Source of the DNA: Blattamonas nauphoetae
Lineage: Eukaryota; Preaxostyla; Oxymonadida
Direction of reading: 5' to 3'
NCBI GenBank assembly: GCA_033064195.1
Contig: JARBJD010000652.1
Location: 1 to 25,876 of the forward strand
Length of the DNA: 25,876 bases
Shown here one piece after another: positions 25,200-25,876 of this stretch. The position numbers were made by a program, and so were the translations under genes. Every line of letters begins with the position of its first letter. Positions within the stretch are counted from its first letter, which is position 1. The notes under the pieces were generated by a model. The model saw nothing but the letters and a program-made list of their open reading frames with translations, had not been told where the DNA came from and ran no database searches.

Positions 25200-25420
25200 T
25201 GGATTGATGGATGACTACCAAATGATCGTGCCGATTGATTTGATCCTGAATCGTCTGCAATCCATTTTAGAGCTCATTTTATCAAAATAAAGTAAGAATC
25301 AGGTCCAAAATTCATCAAAATCGAAGAAGAAGGAAATATGTTTTGAGGTCTAAATTGATTTATTCCGTGTTATTGGCGATCTAGATAGGTATCGATTTCC
25401 GTCTTCTATACTACTTAGTT

Positions 25421-25760
25421 TTGTTCTCGATCCTCCTCTCTCTCGTCTCTCTCTTTTCGTTCTCCTCGCGGCCTTCCTTCCACTTCACCAATCCAGCAAG
25501 TTTAAACCGGGCAGGATTCGGAGAATCTGCAGTTTCCGTTTTCTTTTATTCTCCCCATCTCCTTCTCTTCTTCGCTAGATCTTTTGGTGTCTCCTCTGCT
25601 CTTCCCGATCTTCTCCCTCTCAATCGACGATATTAGTGCCTCCAACACCCCTCCCCTCCTCCCTCTCTCTTCTTCCTCTCGTAGCCCGACCTCCCCTCCT
25701 CTTTCCATCTTCACCGCCGACTCCATCCACCCCATCTCACCCTCCATCCCTTTTAACCAA
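25421..25760. repeat. CT-rich low-complexity stretch in right flank
   Basis: Runs of TCTC, CTCC and TTCT dominate one strand. Frames on either strand are compositionally biased (Glu/Arg-rich on minus, Ser/Pro-rich on plus) and end without motif. It could be the edge of a host gene or its control region. Nothing supports a protein call. Confidence 0.4.
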
Positions 25761-25876
25761 ACCAGTGCCCATCAACTGTTGAGTAGGAAAGGTGGAACAA
25801 TGGGTGGCTGATCAACAACAAACAGAACAAAGATCTAATCAATTTTTTTGTCTGTTCTTAAAATCATAAAAAGAAA

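Noticed and set aside
25502-25747. Glu/Arg-rich minus-strand frame in the right flank
   Set aside because: Composition follows the CT-rich low-complexity DNA. No motif or start context is present.
1-25876. tRNA or rRNA genes
   Set aside because: No cloverleaf with a TTC/GGTTCGA-type box or rRNA core sequence was noticed on either strand.

Overview
The window is eukaryotic DNA, probably from a protist, dominated by one Polinton/Maverick element (about 4.47 to 24.97 kb) in flanking DNA rich in old transposon debris and satellite. The Polinton call rests on a retrovirus-type integrase, an A32-like packaging ATPase, a B-family DNA polymerase with all its exonuclease and polymerase motifs, and capsid-type genes in one compact, AT-rich, intron-poor block. 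Short intergenic gaps and the standard code would suit a metamonad host such as an oxymonad or trichomonad, where such elements are common. The host assignment is inference only.

Layout. 1-2290: flank with two scraps of pogo/Tigger-like (DDE_1) transposase and one possible membrane-protein end. 2290-4290: a pyrimidine-rich stretch that flips near 2875 into a purine-rich stretch containing a satellite of about 280 bp period. 4470-5165: left subterminal modules A and B. 5231-6164 (+): fibre-like gene ending in a Peptidase S74 (intramolecular chaperone) domain. 6148-12426 (minus): small unknown gene, intact major capsid candidate, broken capsid paralogue, two small amphipathic or basic genes, and two unknown genes. 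12549-13508 (+): ATPase. 13428-20121 (minus): coiled-coil gene, integrase, polymerase. 20270-22284: a pogo/Tigger-like transposon with TA target duplication. 22291-22854: MITE-like repeats. 23061-24588: right copies of modules A and B, with a 596-bp hAT-type element inside A. 24578-24975: direct repeats. 25126-25876: a solo repeat arm and CT-rich flank.

The element is decayed but not ancient. Capsid, ATPase, integrase, the coiled-coil gene and two unknown genes keep full-length frames. Polymerase, second capsid, fibre gene and the small genes are broken, with roughly fifteen breaks overall, and two or more later transposons lie inside it. Its genes share a start-proximal TTTTTATTTTT-type motif. 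The polymerase and the subterminal modules carry a different upstream motif (AATAAACGYTAAAC), which suggests two expression classes. Unusual points are the S74 fibre gene, two paralogous capsid genes, an HNH-like segment inside the polymerase, and module families inverted at both ends but in a different order.
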